Source: Gammaproteobacteria bacterium UBA7376 (GTDB lineage Bacteria > Pseudomonadota > Gammaproteobacteria > Pseudomonadales > Azotimanducaceae). From it: a DNA stretch of 10,131 nt. The number at the start of each line of letters is the position of its first letter. The first letter of the stretch is position 1. A program made the translations under genes and the position numbers. This document shows positions 1-6,784 of this stretch, in pieces. Location: NCBI GenBank assembly GCA_002470275.1, contig DKNY01000058.1, positions 11,662 to 21,792 of the forward strand, written 5' to 3'. The notes beneath the pieces are model-generated. The model was not told the origin of the DNA, did no database searches, and saw nothing but the letters and a program-made list of their open reading frames with translations.

Positions 1-45
1 CGGCATTGATTTTATGCGATGCCGTCGGCACTATGAAGGCCTTAC

Positions 46-95
46 GGGAGGGCAATATAGCAAGGTCCATCGTGCTCGCCCCTCCCTCCTTTTTT
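46..95 (+). terminator. Terminator-like hairpin with T-run in the tig leader
   Basis: GGGAGGGC at 46-53 can pair with GCCCCTCCC at 78-86, giving eight pairs with one bulged C. The 24-nt loop holds a further short AGCA/TGCT pairing (59-62 with 73-76). After a TCC spacer comes a run of six T (90-95). This resembles a Rho-independent terminator, although the loop is long and the T-run is slightly displaced. It ends only 17 nt before the tig start codon, so it either terminates an upstream transcript or acts as an attenuator in the tig leader. Positions 1-45 contain only small palindromes (1-6 with 19-24, and 20-30) and no gene I can recognise. Confidence 0.5.
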
Positions 96-112
96 ACCTC
101 GATTAAGAAAAA

Positions 113-1468
113 ATGAACGTATCTATTGAGATTTTGAGTGGCCTCGAAAGGCGCTTGACCATATCTATCGACAGCACAAAGTTCGAAGATGAAATCACTA
201 GCAGGCTCGAACAGGCCCGGGCTAACGTCAAACTGCCGGGCTTCCGCTCGGGAAAGGTGCCCTTTAAGGAAGTGCGTCGCCGCTACGGGCAGGCCGTTCG
301 AATGGAGGTTGCCGGAGAGCTGATGCAAAGCAGCTTTGTTGAGGCGGTCCGCCAAGAGGAGGTCAATCCTGCCGGTTCACCAAAGCTTGATGTCGTCAAG
401 ATGGACCCGGGCATTGACCTGGAATTCACCGCGACCTTTGAGGTCTATCCCTCCATTGATCTAGCGCCCTTTGACAAAGTCACCGTTAAGCGACCTATGG
501 CGGAAATCACGGATGCAGATTTGGAGGATATGATCGAGCGGCTGCGACAGCAGCATGCCACCCAAGAAGCGGCAGAGCGGCCGGCGGCCGAGGGCGACGC
601 GGTTAAAGTAGACTTTGAAGGCCTCCTGAACGGCGAGCGCGTGGAATCCGCCTGCGGTGAGGGCATGGCCTTTAGCCTAGGCCAGGGCCAGATGATCGAG
701 GACTTCGAAGCAGGGGTCATCGGCCTCGGTGCGGGAGAAAAGAAAACCTTCGACGCGACTTTCCCCGAGGACTATCGAGCGGAGGAGATGCAGGGCAAGA
801 CCGTGCAGTTTACGGTGGCCGTTCTAGAGGTGAACGAGAGCAAGCTGCCCGAAGTGGATGAAGACTTTATGCAGCAGTTCGGCGTGGAGGGCGGTGACCT
901 GGAAGCCTTTCGTGCGGAGGTCACATCAAACATGCAGCGCGAGCTAAATAACGCCATAAAAAATCAAGTAAAACAGCAGGTTATGGACGGTTTAGCGAAA
1001 GTACATGACTTCTCTTTGCCCCATGATCTGGTGCATCGGGAGATCCATTCGCTCAAAGAGCAGATGATGAGTCAATTTCAGATGCCGCCTGGCCAGAGTC
1101 CCAATATTGATCTGCCTGACGCCTTATTTCAGGACCAAGCGGAAAAGCGGGTCAAGGTGGGCTTGATTGTTAACGAAATCATCAAAGCGCAAAAGATGAT
1201 TGCAGAGCCAGAAAATGTAGAGATTCGACTGCAGGAAATGGCCGCGCCCTATGGCGAGCCAGAGCAGGTGATTAACTGGTATCGCAGCAACCCAGAGCAG
1301 ATGGGTAATATCGAAATGGCGGTACTTGAAGATCAGGTGGTTGACCGCATATTGGATGGAGCAGAAATTCAGGAAGTGGATACCAACTACAGCGACGTGA
1401 TCAGCGGCGCGGCCATTGCGCCTGAACCGGAAGACGACGCCAAAGAGGATACGTCAGCAGCGGAATAG
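113..1468 (+). CDS. tig: Trigger factor, ribosome-associated chaperone and peptidyl-prolyl isomerase
   Basis: Trigger factor is a cytoplasmic chaperone that binds the ribosome near the exit tunnel and shields nascent chains. The protein has 451 residues, slightly longer than E. coli Tig (432). The N-terminal ribosome-binding domain (about 1-115) carries the signature GFRSGKVP at 43-50, the loop that contacts ribosomal protein L23. An FKBP-type isomerase domain lies at about 150-245 (VDFEG near 166-170). The C-terminal helical cradle follows, from about 246. The extra length is mainly an acidic, Ala/Glu/Asp-rich tail from about 433 that looks disordered. The start [14 protein letters not shown] matches the usual Tig N-terminus, so the ATG at 113 is convincing even though the purine stretch before it (GATTAAGAAAAA) is a poor Shine-Dalgarno site. 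It is first in a tig-clpP-clpX-lon order common in gammaproteobacteria. Confidence 0.98.
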   Translation: MNVSIEILSGLERRLTISIDSTKFEDEITSRLEQARANVKLPGFRSGKVPFKEVRRRYGQAVRMEVAGELMQSSFVEAVRQEEVNPAGSPKLDVVKMDPGIDLEFTATFEVYPSIDLAPFDKVTVKRPMAEITDADLEDMIERLRQQHATQEAAERPAAEGDAVKVDFEGLLNGERVESACGEGMAFSLGQGQMIEDFEAGVIGLGAGEKKTFDATFPEDYRAEEMQGKTVQFTVAVLEVNESKLPEVDEDFMQQFGVEGGDLEAFRAEVTSNMQRELNNAIKNQVKQQVMDGLAKVHDFSLPHDLVHREIHSLKEQMMSQFQMPPGQSPNIDLPDALFQDQAEKRVKVGLIVNEIIKAQKMIAEPENVEIRLQEMAAPYGEPEQVINWYRSNPEQMGNIEMAVLEDQVVDRILDGAEIQEVDTNYSDVISGAAIAPEPEDDAKEDTSAAE

Positions 1469-1519
1469 CGGTCAGTTCAAGAACACCAGGTGTCGAAGAG
1501 GACAAATTCAAGCAAGGGC

Positions 1520-1541
1520 CCCTGGGCGTGTACGCCTAGGG
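1520..1541 (+). other. Intercistronic stem-loop between tig and clpP
   Basis: CCCTGGGCG at 1520-1528 pairs with CGCCTAGGG at 1533-1541 over nine base pairs, one of them a G-U wobble, closing a TGTA tetraloop. No T-run follows, so it is not a classical intrinsic terminator. It lies 18 nt before the clpP ribosome binding site and could be a processing or stability element, or a partial attenuator. The remainder of the 100-bp spacer shows no convincing sigma70 or sigma32 promoter. Confidence 0.5.
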
Positions 1542-1558
1542 CTCGAAACGGTTAGATC

Positions 1559-1567
1559 GGAGAAGGA
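1559..1567 (+). promoter_or_regulatory. Ribosome binding site of clpP
   Basis: GGAGAAGGA is a strong Shine-Dalgarno match. Its GGAG core ends 6 nt before the ATG at 1569. It fixes the clpP start there rather than at the in-frame ATG at 1416, which lies inside tig and would add 51 basic residues unlike any ClpP. Confidence 0.75.
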
Positions 1568-1568
1568 A

Positions 1569-2216
1569 ATGAACGATATTCGAGATCGAGGCCAAATGCC
1601 CATGCAGGGTTTAGGCGTAGTGCCCATGGTCGTAGAGCAGACGGCCCGGGGAGAGCGAGCCTACGATATCTACTCTCGCTTGTTGAAAGAGCGAATCATT
1701 TTTTTGGTTGGCCCGGTGGAAGACCACATGGCTAACCTGGTCGTCGCTCAGATGCTGTTTTTAGAGTCTGAAAATCCGGACAAGGACATCAATCTCTACA
1801 TCAACTCGCCTGGCGGTTCCGTAACGGCAGGACTGTCAATTTACGACACCATGCAGTTCATCCGTCCTAACGTGAGCACGCTTTGTGTAGGTCAGGCGGC
1901 TAGCATGGGAGCCTTTCTCATGGCCGCCGGTGAACCGGGGAAGCGGTATGCGCTGCCCAACTCTCGCATGATGCTGCACCAGCCCTCTGGTGGGTCCCGT
2001 GGCGTCGCAGCAGACATTGAAATTCAGGCCCAAGAGATTTTGCTCATGCGTGAGCGCCTCAATACCATCATTGCAAAGCATACGGGGCAAGATATAGAGC
2101 GGGTGGCTGCGGATACTGATCGAGACTTTTGGATGAGCCCTCACGAAGCACTAGATTACGGCCTTGTGGACTCGGTGCAGGAAAGTCGCGTACCGGCCAG
2201 CGTAGAAGGCGCCTAG
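1569..2216 (+). CDS. clpP: ATP-dependent Clp protease proteolytic subunit ClpP
   Basis: ClpP is the self-compartmentalised serine protease (family S14) that assembles as two stacked heptamers and degrades proteins threaded in by ClpX or ClpA. From the ATG at 1569 the protein has 215 residues, against 207 in E. coli. The serine-histidine-aspartate triad aligns with the E. coli residues: Ser112 in GQAASMGAF, His137 in MMLHQPSGG and Asp186 in DTDRD. The N-terminus up to about residue 15 is a probable propeptide, as E. coli ClpP removes 14 residues. The conserved segment starting at [14 protein letters not shown] forms the axial-pore loops. The C-terminus extends a few residues past GLVDSV. clpX follows in the same orientation, so the protease and its unfoldase are probably co-expressed. 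Confidence 0.98.
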   Translation: MNDIRDRGQMPMQGLGVVPMVVEQTARGERAYDIYSRLLKERIIFLVGPVEDHMANLVVAQMLFLESENPDKDINLYINSPGGSVTAGLSIYDTMQFIRPNVSTLCVGQAASMGAFLMAAGEPGKRYALPNSRMMLHQPSGGSRGVAADIEIQAQEILLMRERLNTIIAKHTGQDIERVAADTDRDFWMSPHEALDYGLVDSVQESRVPASVEGA

Positions 2217-2219
2217 CGG

Positions 2220-2352
2220 GCTTGCAAAACAGCGTCTGACGTCGCAATGTATGGCGTGAGCAAGCAGCTTTACGCTGTGAAATTAAGAAAGAGGGCTGAA
2301 GGCCGACAAAGAGGCCAAAGCCACAAAGCCCGCCGCTAACTCGTGGCGCGGC
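2220..2352 (+). other. Structured clpP-clpX spacer with overlapping inverted repeats
   Basis: This 161-bp spacer holds no open frame I would call. GCTTGC (2220-2225) matches GCAAGC (2260-2265), and ACAGCGT (2229-2235) matches ACGCTGT (2272-2278). The two pairings interleave, as in an H-type pseudoknot or as mutually exclusive stems. Further on, GGGCT (2293-2297) can pair with AGCCC (2327-2331), enclosing GGCC/GGCC (2301-2304 with 2313-2316). GCCGC (2332-2336) can pair with GCGGC (2348-2352). No T-run or good promoter is visible. The structure could mark mRNA processing between clpP and clpX, but this is inference. Confidence 0.35.
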
Positions 2353-2377
2353 CTCAGGTGAAACGTAGAGGAATTCA

Positions 2378-3658
2378 ATGGCTGACGAAAGCGGAAAGGG
2401 AGACGATTCAGGCAAGCTTCTGTACTGCTCCTTTTGTGGCAAGAGCCAACACGAGGTGCGCAAGCTGATTGCTGGTCCCTCGGTGTTTATCTGCGACGAG
2501 TGCGTCGAACTGTGTAATGACATTATCCGTGAGGAGGTGTCTGAAGCAGCCCAATCTGGCGAGACGACCAAACTCCCCGTGCCCTCAGAGATCAATCGCA
2601 TCCTGGACGAATATGTGATCGGACAGGAACATGCGAAAAAGGTGCTTTCCGTGGCGGTTTATAACCACTACAAGCGCCTGAACTACGCCGCGAAAAAAGA
2701 CGATGTAGAGCTTTCTAAGTCGAATATTTTGCTGATCGGGCCTACGGGCTGCGGTAAGACACTGTTGGCTGAAACCCTAGCGCGGCTGCTCGACGTTCCC
2801 TTCACCATCGCTGATGCCACCACCCTAACGGAAGCAGGCTATGTAGGTGAGGACGTTGAAAACATCATCCAAAAATTGCTACAGAAGTGCGACTACGACG
2901 TAGAGCGGGCACAGGTCGGTATCGTATATATCGATGAGATAGACAAAATTTCCCGCAAGTCGGACAACCCTTCCATAACCCGAGATGTGTCCGGGGAAGG
3001 CGTTCAGCAGGCGCTCCTAAAGCTTATTGAGGGCACCATCGCCTCGGTCCCGCCGCAGGGCGGGCGCAAACACCCACAGCAGGAGTTTCTGCAGGTCGAC
3101 ACCTCCAAGATTCTCTTTATCTGTGGCGGTGCCTTTGCCGGGTTGGATCGGGTCATTATGGATCGCTCGGATAAGTCCGGTATCGGCTTCGGCGCTGAGG
3201 TTAAGGGTGAATCAGACAGGGCCACCATTGGCGAGACCCTGCGCTCTGTAGAGCCTGAGGACCTGGTGCGATACGGCCTCATCCCCGAATTCGTGGGTCG
3301 ACTGCCCGTGGTCGCGACGCTCAGCGAGTTGGATAATGACGCCCTGGTTCGTATTTTGACCGAACCCAAGAATTCTCTGACCCGTCAGTACTCGAAGCTC
3401 TTCGAAATGGAGGGTGTAGAGGTCGATTTTCGGGACGACGCACTCAGAGCCGTGGCCGCCAAGGCCACCGAACGCAAGACCGGTGCGCGAGGATTACGTT
3501 CCATACTTGAATCTGTGCTGTTAGACACCATGTATGCCTTACCGTCCTCAGAGTCGGTAAGCAAGGTGGTGATTGACGATAGCGTGATCAAGGGCGACAG
3601 CGAGCCAATGCTCATCTACGAGAACCTAGAGCAGGCCAAAGCCGCACCCGAAGAGTAG
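2378..3658 (+). CDS. clpX: ATP-dependent protease ATP-binding subunit ClpX
   Basis: ClpX is a hexameric AAA+ unfoldase that recognises substrates such as ssrA-tagged proteins and threads them into ClpP. The protein has 426 residues, close to E. coli (424). The N-terminal zinc-binding domain has Cys17, Cys20, Cys39 and Cys42. The AAA+ module shows Walker A GPTGCGKT at 121-128, the pore-1 loop GYVG at 154-157, Walker B IVYIDEID at 182-189 and the RKH pore loop at 230-232. It also has the IGF tripeptide that docks on ClpP at 269-271, a probable arginine finger at Arg308 (EFVGR) and the sensor-2 arginine in GARGLR at 369-374. AGAGGAA at 2367-2373 is a good Shine-Dalgarno site with its GAGG core 6 nt from the ATG. 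All catalytic elements are intact, and the IGF loop agrees with the partner ClpP encoded just upstream. Confidence 0.98.
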   Translation: MADESGKGDDSGKLLYCSFCGKSQHEVRKLIAGPSVFICDECVELCNDIIREEVSEAAQSGETTKLPVPSEINRILDEYVIGQEHAKKVLSVAVYNHYKRLNYAAKKDDVELSKSNILLIGPTGCGKTLLAETLARLLDVPFTIADATTLTEAGYVGEDVENIIQKLLQKCDYDVERAQVGIVYIDEIDKISRKSDNPSITRDVSGEGVQQALLKLIEGTIASVPPQGGRKHPQQEFLQVDTSKILFICGGAFAGLDRVIMDRSDKSGIGFGAEVKGESDRATIGETLRSVEPEDLVRYGLIPEFVGRLPVVATLSELDNDALVRILTEPKNSLTRQYSKLFEMEGVEVDFRDDALRAVAAKATERKTGARGLRSILESVLLDTMYALPSSESVSKVVIDDSVIKGDSEPMLIYENLEQAKAAPEE

Positions 3659-3665
3659 CCTCAAG

Positions 3666-3759
3666 CGCCCCCGTCAAGCGGCGGGCGTATCCCACCCCGC
3701 CAAAACTCAGCCTCCTAGGCTGAGGCAAGGCCTCCACAGCCAAACCCAACACGGGGTTT
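3666..3759 (+). other. Three successive hairpins in the clpX-lon spacer
   Basis: Hairpin 1: CGCCC and CCG (3666-3673) pair with CGG and GGGCG (3679-3681 and 3683-3687) around a TCAAG loop, with one bulged C. Hairpin 2: CTCAGCCT (3706-3713) pairs perfectly with AGGCTGAG (3717-3724) around a 3-nt loop. Hairpin 3: AAACCC (3742-3747) pairs with GGGTTT (3754-3759) around a 6-nt loop. None has a downstream T-run on the + strand. Hairpin 2 is preceded by AAAA, so on the minus strand it would be followed by TTTT. I see no convincing sigma32 or sigma70 promoter in the spacer. The elements could limit readthrough from clpX or affect lon mRNA stability. Confidence 0.45.
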
Positions 3760-3789
3760 ACGGCCGGCTTTAACAATAGAGTGTTATAA

Positions 3790-6228
3790 ATGAGCGAATC
3801 GCTAAAAGAAGTCCTTCCTGTATTGCCTCTCAGAGATATGGTGGTCTACCCCCATGGGGTGCACCCCTTGTTTGTGGGCACGGAAAGCTCTATCAAAGCC
3901 CTCGACGCCGCCATGGCGGACGACAAGCAAATTTTCCTGATCGCTAAAAAAGACGCGGAAAGAACGGAGCTGGACCTCAGCCACCTTTACGAGATGGGCA
4001 CCATCGCGACCATTCTGCAGTTGCTCAAGCTACCCGACGGGACGGTGAAGGTGCTGGTGGAAGGAAGCCAGCGTGCGCGGATCACGAATTTGATGGACGA
4101 TGGCCCCTACTTGCGTGCAGAGCTTGAGGCCCAGGTCGAACAGCCGGTAGAAGGGCGAGAGGCCGATGCCATTCTTAAAACCGTGCTCACCCAGTTCGAG
4201 CAGTACGCCCAAAGCAATAAAAAAGTGCCCCAAGAGGTGCTCTCCTCACTGTCCGGCATCGATGATCCTTCGCGCATGATCGACACCATTGCCGCTCAAA
4301 TGACCCTGGAAATCCAAGAGCGCCAGGCGGTACTGGATGCAGTGGACATAACCCAGCGGGTGGAATTGCTCCTCGGCTATATGGACGCAGGTCTCGCCGT
4401 CCTGCAGATCGAAAAGCAGGTTCGAGGCCGTGTTAAGAAGCAGATGGAGCAGAGCCAACGAGACTATTATCTGAATGAGCAAATGAAAGCCATTCAGAAG
4501 GAAATGGGCGAGGACAACGCCAGCGAAGCCGATGAGCTACAGGAAAAGATAAACAGTCTGGGCATGCCCGACGAGGCCAAGGACAAGACCCAGGCGGAAC
4601 TCAACAAGCTCAAGAATATGGCGCCAATGTCAGCCGAGGCGACGGTCGTGCGCAGTTTCATCGACTGGATGATCAGCATTCCCTGGAGCAAGCGTAGTCG
4701 CATTCGCAAAGATCTTGCCGCTGCCCAGGAGATTCTCGACGCCGACCACTACGGTCTTAAGGAAGTGAAGGAGCGGATCGTCGAATACCTGGCGGTTCAG
4801 AATCGGGTCAAGAAATCCAAGAGCCCCGTCCTTTGCCTGGTTGGTCCCCCTGGGGTCGGAAAGACAAGCCTTGGCGAGAGTATCGCGCGGGCGACGAATC
4901 GGAAATTCGTGCGCATGGCCCTGGGCGGGGTACGCGACGAGGCAGAAATTCGGGGCCACCGCAGAACCTACATCGGGTCTCTGCCGGGCAAGATCGTACA
5001 AAAGATGGCAAAGGCCAGCGTGGTTAACCCACTCTTTTTGCTGGATGAAATCGACAAGATGGGTATGGACGTCCGGGGCGACCCTGCCAGTGCCTTGCTG
5101 GAAGTGTTGGACCCCGAGCAGAACGATACCTTCAACGATCACTATCTCGAGGTGGACTACGATCTGTCCCAGGTCTTCTTCATCTGCACGTCCAATTCGA
5201 TGAACATCCCGGCCCCGCTGTTGGATAGGATGGAAGTGATTCGACTCCCGGGCTATACCGAGGACGAAAAGCAAAACATTGCGCGCCGTTATTTGGTGCC
5301 CAAGCAGATCAAGAACAATGGACTCAAACCCGCAGAGCTTGAGATAACCGATGCGGCTCTGGTCGAGATCATCCGCTTCTATACCCGGGAAGCCGGGGTA
5401 CGAGGATTGGAGCGAGAAATCGCGAAAATTGGGCGTAAGGTCGTTAAGGAGCAGTCGCTCCAGTCCGTTGGGCAGGGAAAGAAGGCCAAGCACTTCCCCA
5501 AAACGACCGTCGATGTGGACCAGATCGAACACTACTGCGGTGTGCGGAAGTTCAGCTATGGTCTAGCGGAAGAAGAGAATCAAATCGGCATCGTGACCGG
5601 TTTAGCCTGGACGCAGGTGGGCGGCGAGCTGTTGAGCATCGAGGCCGTCTCGGTGCCTGGCAAGGGTCGTCAGACAAAGACAGGCTCTCTGGGGGACGTC
5701 ATGCAGGAGTCAATACAGGCAGCCCTGACCTTTGTTCGCAGCCGGTCCCAGGTGCTGGGCCTGGCCAAAGATTTTCACGAGCAGACTGACCTGCACATAC
5801 ACGTTCCTGAGGGCGCCACGCCCAAGGACGGGCCCAGTGCCGGCATCGGCATGTGCGCGGCCATGGTCTCAGTGCTTACAGGCATCCCGATCAAGGCCGA
5901 TGTGGCAATGACGGGGGAAATTACCCTGCGTGGTCAGGTGCTGGCCATCGGTGGTTTAAAGGAAAAGCTGCTGGCGGCCCACCGCGGAGGCATCCGCCAT
6001 GTGGTGATCCCCAAAGAAAATGAAAAAGACCTGAAGGAAATCCCGGAAAACGTTAAGGACAACTTGACAATTCATGCCGTGAGCTGGATGGATGAGGTAC
6101 TGGAAATCGCCCTGGAAAGGATGCCCACCCCGGTACTTGAGGACGGGTTGTCCGGCGCGGGGGTGGTAACAGAAAAAGTCGGCGAGGAAAAGGGTTCGCA
6201 GCCTTCTACGGGCCTTAATCCGCACTAA
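3790..6228 (+). CDS. lon: ATP-dependent endopeptidase La (Lon protease)
   Basis: Lon is a cytoplasmic hexameric AAA+ serine protease that degrades misfolded proteins and short-lived regulators. The protein has 812 residues (E. coli 784) with the full LonA layout. The N-terminal substrate-binding domain (about 8-205) begins with [12 protein letters not shown], and a coiled-coil helical region follows (about 205-300). The AAA+ module has Walker A GPPGVGKT at 352-359 and Walker [10 protein letters not shown] at 414-422. The C-terminal protease domain (about 590-780) has catalytic Ser683 in DGPSAG and Lys726 in GGLKEK, separated by 43 residues as in E. coli. The final 30 residues or so, after ALERMP, are a poorly conserved tail. 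The start matches the family, but the ribosome binding site is weak (TAGAG, 3777-3781), so translation may be limited or depend on leader structure. hupB follows, as in many gammaproteobacteria. Confidence 0.98.
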   Translation: MSESLKEVLPVLPLRDMVVYPHGVHPLFVGTESSIKALDAAMADDKQIFLIAKKDAERTELDLSHLYEMGTIATILQLLKLPDGTVKVLVEGSQRARITNLMDDGPYLRAELEAQVEQPVEGREADAILKTVLTQFEQYAQSNKKVPQEVLSSLSGIDDPSRMIDTIAAQMTLEIQERQAVLDAVDITQRVELLLGYMDAGLAVLQIEKQVRGRVKKQMEQSQRDYYLNEQMKAIQKEMGEDNASEADELQEKINSLGMPDEAKDKTQAELNKLKNMAPMSAEATVVRSFIDWMISIPWSKRSRIRKDLAAAQEILDADHYGLKEVKERIVEYLAVQNRVKKSKSPVLCLVGPPGVGKTSLGESIARATNRKFVRMALGGVRDEAEIRGHRRTYIGSLPGKIVQKMAKASVVNPLFLLDEIDKMGMDVRGDPASALLEVLDPEQNDTFNDHYLEVDYDLSQVFFICTSNSMNIPAPLLDRMEVIRLPGYTEDEKQNIARRYLVPKQIKNNGLKPAELEITDAALVEIIRFYTREAGVRGLEREIAKIGRKVVKEQSLQSVGQGKKAKHFPKTTVDVDQIEHYCGVRKFSYGLAEEENQIGIVTGLAWTQVGGELLSIEAVSVPGKGRQTKTGSLGDVMQESIQAALTFVRSRSQVLGLAKDFHEQTDLHIHVPEGATPKDGPSAGIGMCAAMVSVLTGIPIKADVAMTGEITLRGQVLAIGGLKEKLLAAHRGGIRHVVIPKENEKDLKEIPENVKDNLTIHAVSWMDEVLEIALERMPTPVLEDGLSGAGVVTEKVGEEKGSQPSTGLNPH

Positions 6229-6262
6229 ATGCAGATGTCATGAAGGCCCGCCAGACTACTGC

Positions 6263-6291
6263 TTGCGACTGAAGTTTCGGGTTGGTATAAA
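6263..6291 (+). promoter_or_regulatory. Sigma70 promoter of hupB with extended -10
   Basis: A -35 box TTGCGA (6263-6268) is separated by exactly 17 bp from a -10 box TATAAA (6286-6291). The -10 is preceded by TG at 6283-6284, giving the extended -10 pattern TGNTATAAA. Transcription would begin near 6298 and leave a leader of roughly 135 nt before hupB. It lies just after lon, so hupB can be transcribed independently of the protease genes. It is the best promoter match I found in the window. Confidence 0.7.
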
Positions 6292-6307
6292 CGATACACG
6301 AGCGAAG

Positions 6308-6337
6308 GAACGTAGTTAAAGCTAGGCACCTACGTTC
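6308..6337 (+). other. Inverted repeat in the hupB leader
   Basis: GAACGTAG (6308-6315) and CTACGTTC (6330-6337) form a perfect 8-bp inverted repeat with a 14-nt loop, extendable by one G-U pair. It begins about 10 nt after the predicted transcription start, so it would lie near the 5' end of the hupB mRNA. It could be a 5' stabilising stem or, as DNA, an operator. A weaker GCC/GGC plus GTCA/TGAC pairing with a bulge lies at 6364-6403. Nothing else in the leader up to 6420 is recognisable. Confidence 0.45.
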
Positions 6338-6419
6338 TATCGGTCTGGCACGACGAGGCAACCGCCAGCGTCAGCCGGATAGAGGGAACGAGAGGGTGAC
6401 GGCGCAACAAGCCAGAATT

Positions 6420-6427
6420 AAGAGGGG
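6420..6427 (+). promoter_or_regulatory. Ribosome binding site of hupB (GTG start)
   Basis: AAGAGGGG places its GAGG core 8 nt before the GTG at 6434. It supports that GTG as the start codon, giving the invariant HU N-terminus [10 protein letters not shown]. Confidence 0.7.
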
Positions 6428-6433
6428 CAGAAA

Positions 6434-6706
6434 GTGAATAAGAGTGAATTAGTGGACCACATCGCTGAGTCAGCGGATATCTCCAAAACGGCTGCAAGCC
6501 GAGCGTTGGATTCGGCCTTGGATGCCATATCGGGGTCCCTGCGAGATGGTGAATCTGTCGCGTTGGTGGGTTTTGGTACCTTCCTGGTGCGTGAGAGAGC
6601 GGCCCGAGCAGGGCGCAATCCCAAGACCGGCGAGTCTATTCAGATTGCGGCGGCAAAAGTCCCCGCCTTTAAGCCTGGTAAGGGATTGAAGGACGCATTG
6701 AACTAG
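6434..6706 (+). CDS. hupB: DNA-binding protein HU-beta
   Basis: HU is a small dimeric nucleoid protein that bends and compacts DNA with little sequence preference. The protein has 90 residues, exactly the family length. The N-terminal helical dimerisation part (1-40) reads [20 protein letters not shown]. The core VALVGFGTF lies at 42-50. The DNA-binding beta arms carry [13 protein letters not shown] with the intercalating proline at position 63, and the C-terminus is [19 protein letters not shown]. The start codon is GTG. It sits directly after lon, which is the usual neighbourhood of the HU-beta subunit rather than HU-alpha, and it appears to have its own promoter and terminator. Confidence 0.97.
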   Translation: MNKSELVDHIAESADISKTAASRALDSALDAISGSLRDGESVALVGFGTFLVRERAARAGRNPKTGESIQIAAAKVPAFKPGKGLKDALN

Positions 6707-6720
6707 AGCCTTTGGCTCTA
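6704..6720 (+). other. Small hairpin overlapping the hupB stop codon
   Basis: TAGAGCC (6704-6710) pairs perfectly with GGCTCTA (6714-6720) around a TTT loop. The 5' arm starts with the hupB stop codon itself. It lies 5 bp before the intrinsic terminator stem, giving two hairpins in tandem. A role in 3'-end protection of the hupB mRNA is plausible but unproven. Confidence 0.5.
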
Positions 6721-6725
6721 AGTGG

Positions 6726-6749
6726 AAGGGCGCAGCGGCGCCCTTTTTT
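6726..6749 (+). terminator. Rho-independent terminator of hupB
   Basis: AAGGGCGC (6726-6733) pairs perfectly with GCGCCCTT (6738-6745) around an AGCG tetraloop, and the 3' arm runs into six T (6744-6749). This is a textbook intrinsic terminator. It ends hupB transcription 35 bp before the ppiD start. Confidence 0.9.
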
Positions 6750-6784
6750 ATTGCGAGTTTCGGCGTACTGGGAGCAGTAAGAAC

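Noticed and set aside
6..34. Promoter for tig with TTGATT and CACTAT at 17-bp spacing
   Set aside because: The -10 box matches only three of six positions, so it is not distinguishable from chance.
1416..1568. N-terminal extension of clpP back into tig
   Set aside because: The extra 51 residues are basic, unlike any ClpP, and lie in the tig reading region. A strong ribosome binding site sits at 1559-1567 and the normal ClpP N-terminus begins at 1569.
2068..2601. Minus-strand open frame across the clpP-clpX spacer
   Set aside because: It overlaps the conserved ends of both clpP and clpX, has no recognisable motif or ribosome binding site, and is best explained as a shadow frame.
3757..3790. 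Promoter for lon using TTTACG and the TTATAA just before the ATG
   Set aside because: The spacing is 21 bp and the transcript would begin inside the lon coding region.
4630..5532. Long minus-strand open frame (300 codons) opposite lon
   Set aside because: It lies fully antisense to the conserved AAA+ and helical regions of lon, shows no recognisable domain, and is a typical by-product of GC-biased codon use.
6698..6722. Promoter for ppiD with TTGAAC and TCTAAG
   Set aside because: The spacing is only 13 bp, both boxes match at four of six positions, and the transcript would start in front of the terminator.
6722..6784. GTG start for ppiD at 6722
   Set aside because: It lies just before the hupB terminator stem and has no ribosome binding site. 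The ATG at 6785 gives the normal PpiD N-terminus right before the membrane anchor.
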